From Nitrospirota bacterium (lineage in GTDB: Bacteria; Nitrospirota; Thermodesulfovibrionia; Thermodesulfovibrionales; UBA9159), in NCBI GenBank assembly GCA_021790195.1, contig JAJYIF010000013.1, positions 1-64,000 on the forward strand: DNA of 64,000 nucleotides, given 5' to 3'. Of the stretch, positions 51,994-60,706 are shown in pieces. The notes beneath the pieces were generated by a model. That model was not told the origin of the DNA and searched no databases. It saw only the letters and a program-made list of their open reading frames with translations. The position numbers and the translations under genes are program-made. Within the stretch, counting starts at the first letter, position 1. The number at the start of each line of letters is the position of its first letter.

Positions 51994-53811
51994 ATGTTTC
52001 AAGACAGGGTCCTGAGAAATATCTTCCTGATCTCAATAGCTTCTGTAATAATATTGGCCGCTTACAGCATATTTTTTGTGTTCCCTTCCTTCACTGAGCT
52101 CCTGAATGAAGTCTCCGAGGAGGACTCAACCCGCGTGGCTAAACATCTGATGAGCGCGCTCCTTTCAGAGAATGTTCCGCTTGATAAGAGGGCGCTGACC
52201 GAGTCCTTCAGGCAGCGGACCGAGCTCCTCAGGAGCGATTTCGGATTGATGAAAGTCGTAATCCTCTCCTCCGCCGGAGAGATCATATATTCGAGCGATC
52301 CAAAGGACGTGGGCCTCACGGTCAACGAGGCTTTTTTCCGGGATGTTGTGGCGAAGGGAAAGGTCTATCGCGAGATTGTGAAGAGAAACGACAGGTCGGC
52401 GAGCGGACAGAAGGTCACCTCGGACGTTATAGAGACGTATGTGCCGGTCATGGTAGAGGGTAGATTTGCCGGCGCCTGTGAAGTGTATATGGACGTCACG
52501 GCCAGAGATGCGAGGAATTTCGCCCTTCTGCTGAAGTCTTTTTCCGCACTCGCGGTCCTGGTAACCGGTCTTCTCATCCTGGTGGCGATTACTTCGTCGA
52601 AGGCGAACAAGAGCGTCGAGGCCAGGAGGAGACTCGAAGAGACCTTGAAGGAAAGCGAGCGTTTCCTGCAGACGATCATCGAGACCGAACCGGAGTGCGT
52701 CAAGCTGCTTGCCCGCGACGGAACGCTGCTGAAGATGAACCGGGCGGGACTTTCCATGATTGAGGCTGACTCCCTCGATCAGGTCAAAGGACGGTCGCTA
52801 TCAGCCCTGATTTCGGAGAACTACCGTAATGCGTTCAGCGGGCTAAATGCGAAGGTCTTCGAGGGACAATCCGGGAGCCTTGAGTTCGAGATGTCGGGTC
52901 TGAAGGGAAGACGCCTCTGGCTGGAGACCCACGCCGTGCCTCTATTTAACGATAAGGGAGAGATCATCGCTTCGCTCGCCATTACACGCGATATCACCTT
53001 GCAGAAGCAGGCTGTGGCCGCTCTTCAGAATGAAATCAACGAGAGAAGGAAGGCCGAAGAAGAGATAAGGGACCTCAATCACGAACTGCGCATGAGGGCG
53101 GCGCAGCTCGAACAATCTTATTCGGACCTCGAAAGCTTCAGCCTTACGGCGTCCCACGACCTCCGGGAGCCTTTGATTGTGATCGAATGGTTCAGCAATA
53201 ATCTGTTGAAGAAATACGGCGACAGGCTGGATGACGACGCCAGGGAGAGCGTGGCCCTTATCAGGGATAAGGCAAAGCAGATGGCCCAGCTTATCAACGA
53301 TCTGCTCTCCTTTTCCCGTGTGAGTACGAAGGCTGTGAGCATGTCCCGGATCGACATGAAAGACCTTTTCGAAAATGTGTTTTCCGAAATGAGGGCGTCT
53401 GCCGGAGACAGGCAAGTTCAATTCGTGGCCAAAGATGACCTTCCGGAAGCCTGGGGGGACCCGCAGATGATACGGCAGGTGGCCGTAAATCTGCTGTCCA
53501 ACGCCCTTAAGTATACCCGCACCAGGCAGTCAGCGCATATCGAGGTCGGCGGCTCCCGGGGAGAGAAGGAGAGTTCATATTACGTGAGAGACAACGGGAT
53601 AGGGTTCGGCAGTGACGATTTCGCAAACCTCTTCGGGCTCTTCCAGCGTTTGAAGACCTCGCAGGGATTCGAGGGTACCGGGATAGGACTCGCAATTGTG
53701 AAGAGGATCATAGAAAAACATGGAGGACGCGTTTGGGCTGAAGGGAAGATCGACGAGGGTGCGACTTTTTCTTTCTCCCTGCCGGCCGGAAAGTCTTCAA
53801 GGCCTGCCTGA
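51994..53811 (+). CDS. Membrane-bound PAS histidine kinase
   Basis: 605 residues. Helix 8-28, a periplasmic sensor of about 150 residues, a second helix near 187-205, then a PAS domain (about 230-340) ending with its PAC helix, and a coiled coil. The kinase core has 'SLTASHDLREPLIVIEWFS' (H box), 'QVAVNLLSNALKYT' (N), 'VRDNGIGFGS' (G1) and 'GTGIGLAIVKRII'. This core resembles phytochrome-like and chemotaxis-free kinases. No response regulator is adjacent. A TATAAT lies at 51944-51949. Confidence 0.88.
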   Translation: MFQDRVLRNIFLISIASVIILAAYSIFFVFPSFTELLNEVSEEDSTRVAKHLMSALLSENVPLDKRALTESFRQRTELLRSDFGLMKVVILSSAGEIIYSSDPKDVGLTVNEAFFRDVVAKGKVYREIVKRNDRSASGQKVTSDVIETYVPVMVEGRFAGACEVYMDVTARDARNFALLLKSFSALAVLVTGLLILVAITSSKANKSVEARRRLEETLKESERFLQTIIETEPECVKLLARDGTLLKMNRAGLSMIEADSLDQVKGRSLSALISENYRNAFSGLNAKVFEGQSGSLEFEMSGLKGRRLWLETHAVPLFNDKGEIIASLAITRDITLQKQAVAALQNEINERRKAEEEIRDLNHELRMRAAQLEQSYSDLESFSLTASHDLREPLIVIEWFSNNLLKKYGDRLDDDARESVALIRDKAKQMAQLINDLLSFSRVSTKAVSMSRIDMKDLFENVFSEMRASAGDRQVQFVAKDDLPEAWGDPQMIRQVAVNLLSNALKYTRTRQSAHIEVGGSRGEKESSYYVRDNGIGFGSDDFANLFGLFQRLKTSQGFEGTGIGLAIVKRIIEKHGGRVWAEGKIDEGATFSFSLPAGKSSRPA

Positions 53812-53852
53812 GCCGAACCGGAAGGTTGGGCTGCCGCTGCCCCCTTAGGCCT

Positions 53853-55007
53853 TTAGTACCGTACCGTTTTCTTTTTCTTCTTCTTGTTCTCGTACATCTT
53901 CGAGTCGGCCTCGCTCAGGGCTGACTGAATATCACAGCTCTGCGTGCAGGTCGCACAACCGGTGCTGATCGACATGACACAACCGAGCCTGCGGCCTTCT
54001 TCACTGTTCCATCTCTCGATCGATTCCTGCAGGCGCTTCATCATATGCGCCGCTTCCTGGCAGCCGGCCTTTGTCATAAGAACCAGGAACTCATCGCCGC
54101 CGAACCTGAAGGCAAGGTCCTCTCTACGGGCCGCCTGTTTGATAAGCTGCGCCGCATCCGTGAGGACCTTGTCGCCGGTAAGGTGGCCGAGCGTGTCATT
54201 TATGCTCTTGAAATCGTCCAGGTCCATCATAATGAAGGAGAGCCTTTCGAGCCTCCTGTCCGCCCGGGATATCTCTCTCTCGATGATCTCATTGAAAAGA
54301 TGCCTGTTGTAGAGACCCGTAAGAGGGTCGATGATGGCAAGGTTATGAAAAGATGCCGCCTTCTCCTGCAGGTGGTAAATGAGGACATCTATGTTCTCAT
54401 AGAGGCGCCTCAGGGGATCTTGTGAGATTATATGAAAGACGTCGCACTTCAGGCAGCTGCCGTACTTTTTGGCGAAGTCGCCGTGGGTCTCTGCCCTGCA
54501 CATAGTGCCGGACTGGAGCCAGCAGCGATAATCGGCGCTGTCATAAGAGATGCAGTCTTTATTTGCGCAGCCTTTTATCTCCCTGCATCTTAGAGGTTCG
54601 AAGTCCTGGCGCAAACTGCTCCACGGCCCGATAGCTGTCGAGCGGGACTCGATCGAGTTCTTTATAAAGCCCTCGATATCATCGTTCAGGCGGCCCAGGA
54701 AGCTGTCTACAAGGCATAGAAGACCCGCCATGTAATAGCCGTTTCCGGCCTCGGCGACCCACCGGACCGACGCTTTTTGAAAGAAGGAAGGGAGCAAGGC
54801 GTTTCTGATTATTATCCTGTCGTCCACTCTGAGAGGGCTGTCGGCGCGGACACATAGTCCGGAGGCGCTGATATTGACCATGTGTCCGTTGAGCACCCCG
54901 TCCCGGGTATGGATATCCAGGCCGAACTCCGCAGGCGCGGAAAGCTCATGACGGACACCTCTCCTTCGCTCGCAACCCGTGTGCGCTTTTGATCTCGCTT
55001 CTCCCAA
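53853..55007 (-). CDS. PilZ - Cys-rich (two-CW) - GGDEF diguanylate cyclase
   Basis: 384 residues, TTG start. Order: PilZ-like domain (about 15-120) with 'RRGVRHEL' and 'NISASGLC' (the Asp of DxSxxG is Asn); a Cys-rich module (about 140-190) 'CREIKGCANKDC...RCW...MC...CLKCDVF'; a coiled coil; and GGDEF with 'FRFGGDEFLVL' and 'NDTLGHLTGD'. The active site is intact, so it should make c-di-GMP. The Cys module may bind metal or Fe-S. Ends with a Lys run. Convergent with the kinase before it. Confidence 0.85.
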   Translation of the reverse strand: MGEARSKAHTGCERRRGVRHELSAPAEFGLDIHTRDGVLNGHMVNISASGLCVRADSPLRVDDRIIIRNALLPSFFQKASVRWVAEAGNGYYMAGLLCLVDSFLGRLNDDIEGFIKNSIESRSTAIGPWSSLRQDFEPLRCREIKGCANKDCISYDSADYRCWLQSGTMCRAETHGDFAKKYGSCLKCDVFHIISQDPLRRLYENIDVLIYHLQEKAASFHNLAIIDPLTGLYNRHLFNEIIEREISRADRRLERLSFIMMDLDDFKSINDTLGHLTGDKVLTDAAQLIKQAARREDLAFRFGGDEFLVLMTKAGCQEAAHMMKRLQESIERWNSEEGRRLGCVMSISTGCATCTQSCDIQSALSEADSKMYENKKKKKKTVRY

Positions 55008-55234
55008 AACCGTTTTTTATAGCACCCTCATTCCAAGAAAGTCAAGCGAAATTTGATTATTGTGTCAAGGCAAGACTTAATCGTCGTGCCGCCGGCAGAA
55101 GAGGAGAGTAGAGCCAGGCCTTCAGAGGTCTGCTAAAATGGTACAAAAAGGGGATTTACATTAAGGTGTCGAAACAAGAAAGCTTTGAGCCGCACCTGCT
55201 CATATTTTATTAATAAGTGGGTTGATAGGGTAAT

Positions 55235-55369
55235 ATGGGACTTTTTGAGGTCAATACGGAAGAGAGCTTGATTACCTTGATTCTGGTGCTATTGCTGGCC
55301 GCGGCAGCAGCAGGCCTTGGCCCGTATATCCTGAAGCTGTTTGAGCTGATAGAAGCCTTGTTTTCCTGA
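55235..55369 (+). CDS. Possible 44-aa single-span membrane protein
   Basis: 'MGLFEVNTEESLITLILVL', then 'LLAAAAAGLGPYILKLFE', 'LIEALFS'. One membrane helix with short charged ends; AGGG just upstream is a weak ribosome site. Ends 2 nt before the convergent phoR stop. Could be a small regulatory peptide; chance is possible. Confidence 0.4.
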   Translation: MGLFEVNTEESLITLILVLLLAAAAAGLGPYILKLFELIEALFS

Positions 55370-55371
55370 GA

Positions 55372-57162
55372 TCAGGCCTCGCCCGGCAGCTCCACCGGCG
55401 CGAGAATCCGCACTATCGTTCCACGTCCCTGCATGCTCTCGATCTCCATGTTCCATCCATGCGCTATCACTAGGTGTTTCACAATCGCAAGGCCGAGACC
55501 GGTGCCTCCAAGTTCCCTCGATCTTGCCCTGTCGACGCGGTAGAACCTCTCTCCGAGTCTGGGCAGGTGTTTTCTTGCGATCCCTATCCCTGTGTCCTCG
55601 ACCGAGATTTCCATCCTTGGGCCTTGTCCTGCGTCAGGGGCTTCCGTTTCGCTCCGAACGCGTATCGTCACTCCCCCTTCTTCGGTGAATTTGATGCCGT
55701 TGTCCACGAGGTTGAGCAATATCTGGATCAACTTGTCCCTGTCCGCAAGGATCGAGGACACCCCGGGTGAAACAGTTTTTCTCAGGTATAATCCCTTTGC
55801 CGACGCCTTGTCCCTGAGGGTAGTCAGTACCGTGTCTATTACACTGTCTATGCGCATGCTCGTTTTCTCGACCCGTATGTCTCCCATCTCTATCCTCGAG
55901 AGGGTCAAGAGGTCCGTCACGAGAGTATTCAGTCTCTCGCTGTGGTTTCTTATGGTTTCGAGGAATCTCCCGGCGTTCTCCCTGTCGTCTATCGCGCCGT
56001 CGAGGAGCGTTTCGGCAAAGCCCTTGATGGCAGTTATCGGCGTCCTGATTTCATGCGAGACATTGGCTACAAAGTCCTTCCTCATCTCCTCGAGATGCCT
56101 GAGCCGTGTTATGTCGTGAAGAGTCATCACTACTCCTGAGAGCCTTTCCTGCACCGAATGGGAATAAAAAGGAGAAGCTGTCGCAAGGAGATAGATTTCC
56201 CTCGGATGCGAGATCGATATCTCCCTCGAAACCGGCTCTGCTTTTGCGAGCACCTCTTCGATCACCTCCATCAGGTCCGCATTCCTCAGGGTCTCGGCCG
56301 CCGTCTTTCCCTCAACCACTGAGTCTTTCGCGGCGAAAGTCATCTTGAGCGCTTCATTGCAGAGGAGTATCCTCTTTTTATTGTCGATGACAATGAGCCC
56401 CTCGGAGAGGTTCCTCAGGATCGCCTCTATCTTGTCCTTCTCGTCTTCGCTTTGCCTGAGCCTGGTCTTTAGCTCGTCCGCCATATTGTTGATGTCTTTT
56501 GCCAGCTCGCCTATCTCGCCTTTCTCTTTCAGGAAGAGCCTTTTCCCCAGACGGCCGTCTGCTATCTCTCTCGAAAAGGCCGCGATCTCTTCGATCGATT
56601 TCGTTATCTTCCGCGTCTGGAAGAGGCCCATGAGGATCGCGACGAGAAGCGCGGCGAACGATGCCAGGAACATCCTGACGCGGGTGGCGGCCACGGCAGC
56701 CTCCACATCGCTCAGGGGCAGCGACAACCTCAGGAAGAGCCGTTCCTGGCCTCTGTCGACCGGGATGGCCAGATAGAGAAGGTTCTTTCGAATTGTGTGG
56801 CTGAACCTGATAGAGCTTCCGCTCCCGGCAATGGCCGCGTCCCTGATCTCGGGCCTGCCTGCATGGTTTTCCATTCTTGAGGAGAGTTCGTCAGAGTCTC
56901 CGAGCACACGTCCGGAGTTGTCCACTATAGTGATCCTAGCCCCGGTCTTTTCCTTATACTGCTTGCAGAAACCGTCCAGGTCCTGCGCGGGGAAGGGTAT
57001 GCGCTCGGCGATGAGATCAGCCTGTATCAGCAGGCTTTCCCTCAATTCCGAGATGTGGCTGCTCTTCACGACGTCGGAGAGATAGAGCTCAAGGAACAGG
57101 AACAAAAGCGGCGCGATAATGAGGTAGGAGACGAGGGTCCTCTTGAAGAGGACCCGCTTCAT
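55372..57162 (-). CDS. phoR: Phosphate-regulon sensor kinase PhoR-like
   Basis: 596 residues. A first helix (about 10-28), periplasmic sensor, second helix (about 165-180), HAMP, PAS ('GLIVIDNKKRILLCNEA'), HisKA 'FVANVSHEIRTPITAIKG', HATPase 'ILLNLVDNGIKF', 'VEDTGIGIARKH', 'GGTGLGLAIVKHLV'. The kinase type and adjacent PhoB identify PhoR. It should answer low phosphate through PstSCAB-PhoU (37.6-42.2 kb). Its ATG overlaps the phoB stop. Confidence 0.88.
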   Translation of the reverse strand: MKRVLFKRTLVSYLIIAPLLFLFLELYLSDVVKSSHISELRESLLIQADLIAERIPFPAQDLDGFCKQYKEKTGARITIVDNSGRVLGDSDELSSRMENHAGRPEIRDAAIAGSGSSIRFSHTIRKNLLYLAIPVDRGQERLFLRLSLPLSDVEAAVAATRVRMFLASFAALLVAILMGLFQTRKITKSIEEIAAFSREIADGRLGKRLFLKEKGEIGELAKDINNMADELKTRLRQSEDEKDKIEAILRNLSEGLIVIDNKKRILLCNEALKMTFAAKDSVVEGKTAAETLRNADLMEVIEEVLAKAEPVSREISISHPREIYLLATASPFYSHSVQERLSGVVMTLHDITRLRHLEEMRKDFVANVSHEIRTPITAIKGFAETLLDGAIDDRENAGRFLETIRNHSERLNTLVTDLLTLSRIEMGDIRVEKTSMRIDSVIDTVLTTLRDKASAKGLYLRKTVSPGVSSILADRDKLIQILLNLVDNGIKFTEEGGVTIRVRSETEAPDAGQGPRMEISVEDTGIGIARKHLPRLGERFYRVDRARSRELGGTGLGLAIVKHLVIAHGWNMEIESMQGRGTIVRILAPVELPGEA

Positions 57163-57863
57163 CCTTCATCGGCGAAGAAATATCCGACGCCCCTCAGGGT
57201 CTTGATGTACTCGGGATTTGCCGGGTCATCTTCTATCTGGGCCCTCAGTCTTCTTATATGTACATCGACTGTCCTCGGTTCTACAAAGGCCTCGTCGCTC
57301 CAGACCGCATCGAGGAGCTGCTCCCTGCTGAATACCTTCCCTTTTCTTTCGAGAAGATAAAGGAGGAGCTTGAACTCGGTAGAGGTGAGCTTTACGGGCC
57401 TGCCGCTTATGGAGACTATATAGCGCTCCTTGTCCACTTCGATCCTCCCGGCCTTGAGCCTGCGCTCTTCGGGAGCTTTTTCGCGCGATCTCCTCAAGAC
57501 AGCCTTTACTCTCGCAATCAGCTCCCTCGGGCTGAAGGGTTTTGTAATGTAATCGTCTGCGCCCATCTCGAGGCCGAGGACCTTGTCTACTTCTTCTCCC
57601 TTCGCAGTGAGCATAATAATTGGAAGGCCGGCGGTCGCAGGGTCTTTCCTGAGAAGCCTGCATAACTCCATGCCCTGTATTCCGGGCAGCATGAGGTCAA
57701 GGATCAACAGGTCGTATTTCTTGTCCCTTATTTTCGTTAGCGCTTCTCTGCCGTCAGACGCCGATTCAACAGCGAAGCCTTCTCTCGACAGGTTGTAGGA
57801 GACAAGCTCTGCAAGATCGGCCTCGTCATCCACCACTAGCACGCTTAATCTGTTTGTCATCAT
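57159..57863 (-). CDS. phoB: Phosphate-regulon response regulator PhoB-like
   Basis: 234 residues from ATG 57863 (AAGGA before it). Receiver domain with 'LVVDDEADL', 'DLLILDLMLPG' and Lys in 'DYITKPFSPREL'; winged-helix DNA-binding domain with 'LTSTEFKLLLYLLERKG' and 'VDVHIRRLRAQIEDD'. It should bind the 11-nt repeats upstream of pstS. Transcribed with phoR. Confidence 0.9.
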   Translation of the reverse strand: MMTNRLSVLVVDDEADLAELVSYNLSREGFAVESASDGREALTKIRDKKYDLLILDLMLPGIQGMELCRLLRKDPATAGLPIIMLTAKGEEVDKVLGLEMGADDYITKPFSPRELIARVKAVLRRSREKAPEERRLKAGRIEVDKERYIVSISGRPVKLTSTEFKLLLYLLERKGKVFSREQLLDAVWSDEAFVEPRTVDVHIRRLRAQIEDDPANPEYIKTLRGVGYFFADEG

Positions 57864-57935
57864 CGCGAATCCTTTTTTATTATAAGCTATTTTGAGGGAG
57901 GCGGAGAGACCTTTCATCTGTTAGAATAGGCGCAT

Positions 57936-58817
57936 ATGGATGTGCACCATCTGAAGGTATTCGCGGCGGTCTTTAAGCATAAGAGCTTTTCGAGGGCGGC
58001 CGAAGAGCTTCGGCTGACACAGCCGACCGTGAGCGATCATATCAGGGCGCTCGAAGAGGAACTGGACTGCAGACTCTTCGACAGGCTGAGCAGGCGGATA
58101 ATCCCGACAAAAGAAGCGGTGCTGCTCATCGGGAGGGCTCAGGAGGTCATCGAGAAGATCGAAGGCATAAGGGACCTTCTTGGCGAAGTCAGGAAGGACC
58201 TTAGCGGACAGCTCATTATCGGCGCAAGTACGATCCCGGCAAGTTACATCCTTCCCGAATTTACCGCGTTATACAGGGGAAAACACCCCGGCGTTCTTTT
58301 TGAGGTGGTCGTTTCCGATTCGCGTGGGATAGTGGAGCAGGTCGCAAATCACGAGCTTCTCCTGGGCTTAGTGGGGGCCAAGCTCGATAGCGGACAGGTG
58401 CGGTTCAGCCCTTTCCTTGACGACGAGCTGGTTGCGGTCGCGGCCCCCTCCTTGATAAAGAAGAGGGGTGTTGCCCTCAGGGAGCTCGCTGAGTTTCCAA
58501 TGGTGGTACGCGAGCAGGGATCCGGCACCAGAAGGGAGTTCGAAAAGATACTCATAAAGGAGGGCATCGATCCGCAGCGTCTCAGCATTGTGGGAATATT
58601 CGGTTCTACCGATGCGGTCAAGCAGGCAGTAAAGGAGGGCATGGGCATTTCAATTATATCTCGGAGGTCCGTCAAAGACGAGCTGAAATGCGGGCTGCTC
58701 AGGGAGATAAAGATCAAAGATGCGGACATGAGCCGGCGGTTCTATATAATCACCCACCGCAAGCGGACTCTTCCACTTTTGTATAAGACGTTTGTTGAAT
58801 TTCTGCTTAAACAATGA
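57936..58817 (+). CDS. LysR-family regulator of the selenium-metabolism-associated type
   Basis: 293 residues. HTH 'SFSRAAEELRLTQPTVSDHI' at residues 17-36, effector domain with 'LIIGASTIPASYILPEF', 'VREQGSGTRREFEK' and 'VGIFGSTDAVKQAVKEG'. These match, from memory, the LysR subfamily annotated as associated with selenium metabolism. That would agree with a selenoprotein in this genome. The start is close to TAGAAT (57922-57927). A 49-nt copy of its HTH lies at 59057-59105. Divergent from phoB. Confidence 0.8.
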   Translation: MDVHHLKVFAAVFKHKSFSRAAEELRLTQPTVSDHIRALEEELDCRLFDRLSRRIIPTKEAVLLIGRAQEVIEKIEGIRDLLGEVRKDLSGQLIIGASTIPASYILPEFTALYRGKHPGVLFEVVVSDSRGIVEQVANHELLLGLVGAKLDSGQVRFSPFLDDELVAVAAPSLIKKRGVALRELAEFPMVVREQGSGTRREFEKILIKEGIDPQRLSIVGIFGSTDAVKQAVKEGMGISIISRRSVKDELKCGLLREIKIKDADMSRRFYIITHRKRTLPLLYKTFVEFLLKQ

Positions 58818-58912
58818 TCTACCGCTTATTCCGCCGGTTTTGCGCTGTGATGGCCGCAGTTCAAGGTTGTTTTCCTCAGGTAAGCCCTTATCCACAAGTT
58901 ATTACCGTGCGA

Positions 58913-59056
58913 TCAGAGTGTCTTTAAGTGTCGATGGAAAAGGTAGTGTGAATGCAGATGGCTGTGAGGCGATTGACCGTGGAAATGAATATGTTCATGA
59001 ATGAGGTTGACCTTAAGCAGCAGCTCTTCATCTTTTAAGATGTCTTCGGAAGCGCC
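58913..59056 (-). pseudogene. Detached C terminus of a CbiO-like ATPase
   Basis: The minus frame reads 'KLGASEDILKDEELLLKVN', then 'LIHEHIHFHGQSPH', 'SHLHSHYLFHRHLKTL'. This is closely similar to the His-rich end of CbiO at 62161-62970 (LIHEHVHYHGQ...HRHSHFLFHKH). The ATPase core is missing and the similarity stops at the junction with a LysR fragment. A remnant of a second transporter copy. Confidence 0.7.
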
Positions 59057-59105
59057 GAGCTTTTCAAGGGCGGCCGAAGAGCTTCGGCTGACACAGCCGA
59101 CTGTC
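59057..59105 (+). repeat. 49-nt duplicate of the LysR HTH coding sequence
   Basis: Nearly identical (about 3 differences) to 57983-58031, still encoding SFSRAAEELRLTQPTV. It abuts the CbiO-like fragment on the opposite strand, marking a rearrangement joint. Confidence 0.8.
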
Positions 59106-59200
59106 AGATACGAATCGTCGAGACGAGTTCCAGCCATTCAGGAATTGCTCGCATCAATCGCCCCCCTCGGAACAATACGTTTCGGCACAGATACTCCACT

Positions 59201-60262
59201 TTAGAATACATAACGCACGCCTACAGAGGTTGTGTAGTGTGGCGCAAGTTGTACCCCATTCAAATGCTGATATACGGGCACTTGGACGAAGCCGTACAGC
59301 GAAAATCTGTTGCTGACTGGTACGTCCATACCAGGGCTGAGATACAGCAATGTTCCACCGGTACTGACTGTATCAGCGTTCGCACCGGAATCGCGCTCGA
59401 CAACGCGGAAATTAAGCTGAAGCTGAGGGGAAAAGCCGGAAAAGCCCAGGTATCGCAAACCCGCGTTGAGGTTGACGCCGTCGCCTGGTCTGTACTGATC
59501 TTTCGAATAGAGCGCTGCCTGGAAAAGCGCCTGCGCAAAGTAACCCACGTTAGCACTCAAGATATTAGTATAATATGCACCGACTATCATATCTGTTGTG
59601 CCAGTACCCGGTTGCAAACCGCGGTCAATAGGAACCTGGCCAGGCGCGGTGGGGTCAGTCGACGTTGCTGTTAGGGTATGACTACCGGTCGGCAGCTTGA
59701 CCCCAAGAAGGACACCAAGGGTACTGCACCCCGGAATAAAGCCTTGATAGCGCCCGATTACCTTTATATCGCCAAAACTATCAGTATGTGAGCCGTATTG
59801 CCCTCCCCCGGGTCCCGGAGTGATCCCGTCCGACGCCGTTCCGAGTGTACTATGGTTGCGATCAATAAAGGGGATTTGAATATTGACTCCCCAGTCTGGG
59901 CTCTTGCTGTAATCGAGACCCAGTGTAAAATAATTGTTTATGGTGTATTTTTCCACTTCCTGGGGGCTGCCGTTGTTTACGATCTTGCTGGCGTCAACGG
60001 GCGAAATAGTTCCAGTCCCGCTACGCAGTTGGTTCTGATTCAGAAAGTCCCAGCGCAAATCCAGCCTTATTCCCGGGGTGTAAGCAAACTGCAGGTTTTC
60101 CCAATCCTGACTCAATGTGCAGCCACAGCTTGCACAAGCCGTGACATCCGACGAATTCATCAAAATGATAATTGCAGCCAGACCAAGCATGGCTGCGCCG
60201 TCAAACAATTGCCGCACAAATCTCCACTTGACGACACGATAAGCTACATTTCTTCCTTGCAC
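59201..60262 (-). CDS. Outer-membrane beta-barrel protein
   Basis: 353 residues from GTG 60262 (GGGAGG ahead). A signal segment ends near 'SSDVTA'; the mature N terminus has 'CASCGCTLSQDW' (C-x-x-C-x-C). The rest shows alternating hydrophobic strands ('GIRLDLRWDF', 'NNYFTLGLDY', 'GVLLGVKLPTG', 'TSVGVRYVF') and ends in Phe, as outer-membrane porins do. It resembles small transport-related barrels. The Cys cluster may be a metal site. Upstream of tatA on the minus strand. Confidence 0.75.
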   Translation of the reverse strand: MQGRNVAYRVVKWRFVRQLFDGAAMLGLAAIIILMNSSDVTACASCGCTLSQDWENLQFAYTPGIRLDLRWDFLNQNQLRSGTGTISPVDASKIVNNGSPQEVEKYTINNYFTLGLDYSKSPDWGVNIQIPFIDRNHSTLGTASDGITPGPGGGQYGSHTDSFGDIKVIGRYQGFIPGCSTLGVLLGVKLPTGSHTLTATSTDPTAPGQVPIDRGLQPGTGTTDMIVGAYYTNILSANVGYFAQALFQAALYSKDQYRPGDGVNLNAGLRYLGFSGFSPQLQLNFRVVERDSGANADTVSTGGTLLYLSPGMDVPVSNRFSLYGFVQVPVYQHLNGVQLAPHYTTSVGVRYVF

Positions 60263-60338
60263 CTGAAACCTCCCATTTCTTATTGTCTGTTTTAAATATC
60301 TTTTGGTTGATAACTTGAGATATAAGGCTCATTCGTCC

Positions 60339-60614
60339 CTATGAAACGCTCTGCTTGGAAGCGGCTGCAATTTCATCTGAGGCGGTCTTCTGTTTTGTCT
60401 CCATTGAGGCGGGAGATGTTATTTCTTTTGTTGTTTCCTTTTGTTCGGGGATAACATCAATATCCCTGCTGGTATCCGACATAGCCTTCTTGAATTCCCT
60501 GATGCTTTTGCCAAGCCCTTTCCCCAGTTCAGGCAGTTTGCCGGGGCCGACGATAATTAGGGCTATAGCTAAGATTATGATCAAGTGCAGCGGTTGAAAC
60601 AATCCTTCAAACAT
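60339..60614 (-). CDS. tatA: Sec-independent translocase subunit TatA
   Basis: 91 residues. N-terminal membrane helix 'LHLIIILAIALIIVGPGKL', hinge 'GPGKLPELGKGLGKSIREFK', then a charged tail. Behind AGGAGG. It forms the Tat pore for folded, cofactor-loaded proteins. Directly downstream of the Tat-signal cytochrome gene, its probable substrate. Confidence 0.92.
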   Translation of the reverse strand: MFEGLFQPLHLIIILAIALIIVGPGKLPELGKGLGKSIREFKKAMSDTSRDIDVIPEQKETTKEITSPASMETKQKTASDEIAAASKQSVS

Positions 60615-60706
60615 GTGTCGCCTCCTAAGTATTTTTTAAAAAGCAGGACGGGGGCCATGCCCCCATCCTGATATAGGTTTTGAATCTGCAGTATCAAAAT
60701 CCTTTA

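Noticed and set aside
59001-59204. 67-aa plus frame containing a LysR HTH
   Set aside because: Chimera of antisense CbiO fragment and 49-nt LysR copy, not a functional gene.
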